Shown in pieces: positions 8,374 through 10,184 of a DNA stretch of 10,184 bases. Positions within the stretch are counted from its first letter, which is position 1. The number at the start of each line of letters is the position of its first letter. The notes beneath the pieces are model-generated. The model saw only the letters and a program-made list of their open reading frames with translations. It was not told the DNA's origin and searched no databases. Origin of the DNA: BS750m-G62 sp046483505 (GTDB lineage Bacteria > Planctomycetota > Phycisphaerae > FEN-1346); NCBI GenBank assembly GCA_046483505.1, contig JAWODB010000344.1, positions 1-10,184 on the forward strand, read 5' to 3'. The position numbers and the translations under genes were made by a program.

Positions 8374-8407
8374 CCCTGCGGCCGGGCCGATGCCGGCCTG
8401 CGCAGGG
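8374..8407. repeat. Bulged palindrome just upstream of dapF
   Basis: Outer arms CCCTGC (8374-8379) and GCAGGG (8402-8407) enclose a second stem, GGCCGG (8380-8385) with CCGGCC (8393-8398), leaving a 3-nt bulge on one side. It begins 18 bp upstream of the dapF start and, if the promoter at about 8462 is right, lies in the dapF leader RNA. Confidence 0.55.
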
Positions 8408-8416
8408 TCCATCCGC

Positions 8417-8442
8417 CCACGGCCGGGCAAGACCGGCCGTGG
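8417..8442. repeat. Perfect 10-bp palindrome in the dapF leader
   Basis: CCACGGCCGG and CCGGCCGTGG pair perfectly around the 6-nt loop GCAAGA. It lies 9 bp from the bulged palindrome at 8374-8407. No T-tract follows on either strand. It may be a dispersed REP-like repeat or a structured 5' leader of the dapF-opp transcript. Confidence 0.7.
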
Positions 8443-8461
8443 CACATTCCCGTCGGGGCGG

Positions 8462-8491
8462 ATTATAGGAGCGGCCCCCGCCCTCCATCCA
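8462..8491 (-). promoter_or_regulatory. Putative promoter for dapF and the opp genes
   Basis: A perfect TATAAT reads on the minus strand at 8467-8462, unusual in such GC-rich sequence. The best -35 candidate is TGGATG (8491-8486) at 18-nt spacing, a poor match. Transcription would start near 8455, giving a leader of about 100 nt that carries both palindromes at 8374-8442. The -10 is convincing and the -35 is not. Confidence 0.45.
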
Positions 8492-8518
8492 GTCTTTTCG
8501 CGTTCGGCGGCCACGGTG

Positions 8519-8547
8519 TTGACGGTCCCGGCCCCGCCCGGTACAGT
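8519..8547 (+). promoter_or_regulatory. Putative sigma-70 type promoter for the sugar isomerase-like gene
   Basis: TTGACG at 8519-8524 and TACAGT at 8542-8547, with the optimal 17-bp spacing. Transcription would start near 8554, about 40 nt before the ATG at 8594. It lies back to back with the dapF promoter candidate. Confidence 0.55.
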
Positions 8548-8593
8548 GCTCGTGACCGTTTCACGCCACGACGCCTCCGGGAGGGAACGCACG

Positions 8594-9427
8594 ATGATCC
8601 GCCTCAGCGGTTTCGCCGACGAAATCGGCCCCGACCTCGACCTCCAGATCCGCACGCTCCGCGAAGAGCACATGCACTACATGGAACTGCGGGGCGTCTG
8701 GGAGACCAACGTCCTGGACCTCTCCGACGCCCAGCGCCGCGAGATCAAGGACCGTCTCGGCGACGCCGGCATGGGCGTCTCGTCGATCGGGTCGCCCATC
8801 GGCAAGGTGCCGATCGACGCCCCGTGGGACGCGCACGTCGAACGGTTCAAGCACTGCCTGGACGTGGCGGAGTTCTTCGAGGCCCCGTACATCCGCCTGT
8901 TCAGTTACTACCCCCCGGAGGGTGGCGGCCACATCGCCGACCATCGCGACGAGGTCATCCGACGCCTGAACGAGCAGGTCCAGATGGCCGAGGGCCGGCC
9001 CGTCACCCTGCTCCACGAGAACGAGAAGAAGATCTACGGCGAATCGGGCGAGGCGTGCGCCGACCTGGCGGCGAACGTGCCGGGCCTCGGCCTGATCTTC
9101 GATTCGGCCAACCTCGTGCAGGTGGGCATCCGGCCGATGGAGGCGTGGCAGCACGTGAAGGACCGCGTCGTCTACTTCCACATCAAGGATGCGGTCTTCC
9201 CGACGGGCAAGATCGCCCCGCCCGGCGAGGGCGACGGCGACATCCCCGAGATCCTGGCCGACGCCATCAACGGGCGCGGCTACGAGGGGTTCGTCTCGCT
9301 GGAACCGCACCTGGCCGCCGCCGGCGAGTTCGACGGCTTCAGCGGCCCGGCCCCGTTCAAGAAGGCCGTGCGCCTGGTGAAGGGGATGCTGGAGGGGCTC
9401 GGCGCCGAGTACGACGCGAAACCGTAG
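8594..9427 (+). CDS. Sugar phosphate isomerase/epimerase-like TIM-barrel protein
   Basis: A 277-residue protein of the xylose-isomerase-like TIM-barrel superfamily, whose members isomerise or epimerise sugars and related molecules with a divalent metal. The likely metal ligands are all visible and in the expected order at strand ends: Glu142 (LLHENEKK), Asp170 (LIFDSANL), His196 (VYFHIKDA) and Glu237 (VSLEPH). The N-terminal strand and the MELRGVW segment (30-36) also fit the family. ATG at 8594 is preceded by GGGAGGGA with 7-nt spacing, so the start is secure. There is no signal peptide, so it should be cytoplasmic. It is transcribed alone, divergent from dapF, and has no sugar-catabolic neighbours in view, so the substrate is unknown. 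The fold also contains endonuclease IV and inositol-catabolism enzymes, but the sequence reads as the isomerase/epimerase type. Confidence 0.9.
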   Translation: MIRLSGFADEIGPDLDLQIRTLREEHMHYMELRGVWETNVLDLSDAQRREIKDRLGDAGMGVSSIGSPIGKVPIDAPWDAHVERFKHCLDVAEFFEAPYIRLFSYYPPEGGGHIADHRDEVIRRLNEQVQMAEGRPVTLLHENEKKIYGESGEACADLAANVPGLGLIFDSANLVQVGIRPMEAWQHVKDRVVYFHIKDAVFPTGKIAPPGEGDGDIPEILADAINGRGYEGFVSLEPHLAAAGEFDGFSGPAPFKKAVRLVKGMLEGLGAEYDAKP

Positions 9428-9446
9428 GCCGCGACCCGCGCGAAAT

Positions 9447-9528
9447 GCCGGGTGCCACTGGCTGCTCCTCTGCCAGTGTTCTCAGCATGCCGAGCGCACT
9501 GGCGGGCCAGCCGCCAGTGCCACCCGGC
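9447..9528. repeat. 82-bp composite palindromic repeat
   Basis: Outer arms GCCGGGTGCCACTGGC (9447-9462) and GCCAGTGCCACCCGGC (9513-9528) are complementary at 15 of 16 positions. Inside are two more hairpins: CACTGGC / GCCAGTG around a 9-nt loop (9456-9478), and a perfect 10-bp GCACTGGCGG / CCGCCAGTGC around GCCAG (9496-9520). The unit therefore contains four copies of a CACTGGC-like motif in alternating orientation. It starts 20 bp after the stop of the isomerase-like gene and could help end transcription, though it has no T-tract. It looks like a non-autonomous dispersed repeat. Confidence 0.8.
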
Positions 9529-9565
9529 GAACGCTTGCGCATCTTTGTTGCCCGCGAGTCTCGAG

Positions 9566-9585
9566 CCCGCCGCGGGAGCGGCGGG
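9566..9585. repeat. GC-rich hairpin in the convergent spacer
   Basis: CCCGCCG and CGGCGGG form a perfect 7-bp stem around CGGGAG. The stem core and purine-rich loop resemble the hairpins at 5618-5645, so it may be a decayed relative. No T-tract follows. Confidence 0.5.
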
Positions 9586-9629
9586 TCATCTGCAGCCGCC
9601 ATGGGACATGCCACCACGGGGCGAAGTGT

Positions 9630-9649
9630 CCGGCCGCTTCCGCGGCCGG
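9630..9649 (-). terminator. Possible terminator hairpin after the PHP gene, without a T-tract
   Basis: CCGGCCGC-TTCC-GCGGCCGG is a perfect 8-bp stem with a 4-nt loop, starting 13 bp downstream of the PHP-domain gene's stop codon (minus strand). Its place suits a terminator, but no U-run follows, so it could equally be one more dispersed palindrome in this spacer. Confidence 0.4.
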
Positions 9650-9662
9650 CTCGAACGGCGGC

Positions 9663-10184
9663 CTACCCCTCCCGCCTGGCCGCCAGGCGGGCCTTCATCT
9701 GCTCGACGGCGGTGTAGTGGACGGCCAATTGCCCCCGGCCGACGCCCAGGCGGATGTCGGAATCGGCCCGGCCGTGCCAGTCCGTGCCGCCGATGGCCAG
9801 GAGGCCCAGCCGCTGGGCCATCTGGCCGTAATGCCGCGCGTAGTTGGCCGTGTGGTCCGGGCTGGAGACCTCGACCGCCTCGATGCCCGCCTCGGCGAAG
9901 CGTTCGAGCCACTCCTCCGTCTCGGCGATGGACCGGTTGAGTTGCCGCGGATGGGCCAGGGCCGCCAGGCCGCCCGCCTCGCGGATGGCGGCGATGGCGT
10001 CGGCGGGCTGGACGCGTTTGCGGCCGACGAACGCCGGTTTGCCCCGCCCGAGGTACGTCTCGAACGCCTCATCCCAGTTCCGCACGTATCCCTTCTCCAG
10101 CATGGCCGCCGCAAAGTGGGCCCGGGTCAACGTGCCCGCGGTCTGCTTTCGGGTCACGTCGTCCATCGTGACACGGAAGCCGAG
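9663..10184 (-). CDS. PHP-domain metal-dependent phosphoesterase (TrpH/YciV type), N-terminus outside the window
   Basis: The 3' part (173 residues) of a gene that enters from the right edge in an open frame. An internal Met at 10166 is not the start, because the family's first metal motif (HSHTxxSDG-like) must lie further upstream. Visible family features, numbered from the edge, are LTRAHFAAAMLEKGYV (about 19-34), the FETYLGRGKPAFV stretch, the metal-ligand His in LAALAHP (about 78), and the GGTDWHG motif with Asp135 and His137. TrpH/YciV proteins hydrolyse nucleoside 3',5'-bisphosphates or trim RNA 5' ends; the substrate here is not known. The gene converges on the isomerase-like gene. A 21-bp palindrome (9671-9691) lies in its last codons. 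Confidence 0.88.
   Translation of the reverse strand, partial: LGFRVTMDDVTRKQTAGTLTRAHFAAAMLEKGYVRNWDEAFETYLGRGKPAFVGRKRVQPADAIAAIREAGGLAALAHPRQLNRSIAETEEWLERFAEAGIEAVEVSSPDHTANYARHYGQMAQRLGLLAIGGTDWHGRADSDIRLGVGRGQLAVHYTAVEQMKARLAARREG

Larger units (their letters stand above)
9428..9662. other. Convergent intergenic spacer dominated by palindromes
   Basis: A 235-bp gap between two converging genes. About half of it is inverted-repeat sequence (9447-9528, 9566-9585, 9630-9649). I see no credible small gene, tRNA or promoter here; open frames crossing it are GC-driven. It probably serves as a two-way termination zone and a landing site for repeats. Confidence 0.6.

Noticed and set aside
7493..8488. 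Upstream extension of the solute-binding gene to a start at 8488 (990 residues)
   Set aside because: It overlaps dapF in another frame on the same strand, and the translated extension is Arg/Pro/Gly-rich with no family likeness. The start at 7492 has a good ribosome site.
9566..9585. Classic rho-independent terminator
   Set aside because: The stem is good but no T-run follows on either strand, so it is listed as a hairpin repeat.
9428..9662. CRISPR array in the repeat-rich spacer
   Set aside because: The repeats are inverted, differ from one another and have no regular direct-repeat/spacer pattern.
9671..9691. 21-bp palindrome CCCGCCTGGC-C-GCCAGGCGGG near the end of the PHP gene
   Set aside because: It lies wholly within codons of the PHP tail (ARLAARRE) and its 1-nt centre cannot form a normal tight loop at full length. 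Kept as a remark only, since Ala/Arg/Leu codons easily give such symmetry.
7618..9717. Plus-strand open frame of 699 codons spanning dapF, the divergent region and the isomerase-like gene
   Set aside because: It is in the wrong frame for the isomerase-like gene, antisense to dapF, and crosses the promoter region and palindromes; its composition is low-complexity.

Overview
This is a GC-rich window (roughly two-thirds G+C) with short or overlapping gene junctions, several GTG starts and many perfect palindromes. The protein types (a stand-alone sugar-isomerase-like TIM barrel, an enlarged OppC, a secreted protein of unknown function) and the palindromic repeats fit a Planctomycetota genome, perhaps from a metagenome. 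That placement is an impression from gene style and has not been tested with a marker gene.

Layout. Most of the window (1-8355) is one minus-strand gene train. In order of transcription it holds dapF (8355-7513), a peptide-type extracellular solute-binding protein (7492-5516), the permeases oppB (5519-4455) and oppC (4462-3197), the ATPases oppD (3115-2090) and oppF (2093-1092), and a secreted protein of unknown function that runs off the left edge (1082-1). Junctions are 4-bp or 8-bp overlaps, or gaps of 9 to 20 bp, except for an 81-bp gap with a hairpin before oppD. Divergent from dapF, across a 238-bp region with promoter-like elements for both directions, lies a plus-strand sugar phosphate isomerase/epimerase-like gene (8594-9427). 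A 235-bp convergent spacer full of palindromes follows. Last comes the 3' part of a minus-strand PHP-domain phosphoesterase (9663-10184, its 5' end outside the window).

How the genes work together. The SBP, OppB, OppC, OppD and OppF make a complete five-part ABC importer of the dipeptide/oligopeptide/nickel class. The secreted binding protein captures the ligand, the two permeases form the channel and the two ATPases power uptake. DapF makes meso-diaminopimelate for peptidoglycan and lysine. Its place at the head of the operon may hint at uptake of cell-wall peptides, but this is only inference from position.

Most interesting signal. The SBP gene appears to have absorbed palindromic repeats at both ends without losing its frame. 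A 99-bp (33-codon) inverted-repeat element sits just after codon 5, between a start codon with a good ribosome site and the hydrophobic core of the signal peptide. Removing exactly those 99 bp restores an ordinary signal peptide. The last 49 codons contain two 11-bp-stem hairpins that are inverted copies of each other and differ by one compensated base pair. Other palindromes lie in the dapF leader, the oppC-oppD gap and the convergent spacer. The in-frame insertions resemble, in principle, the Rickettsia palindromic elements known to be translated inside genes.
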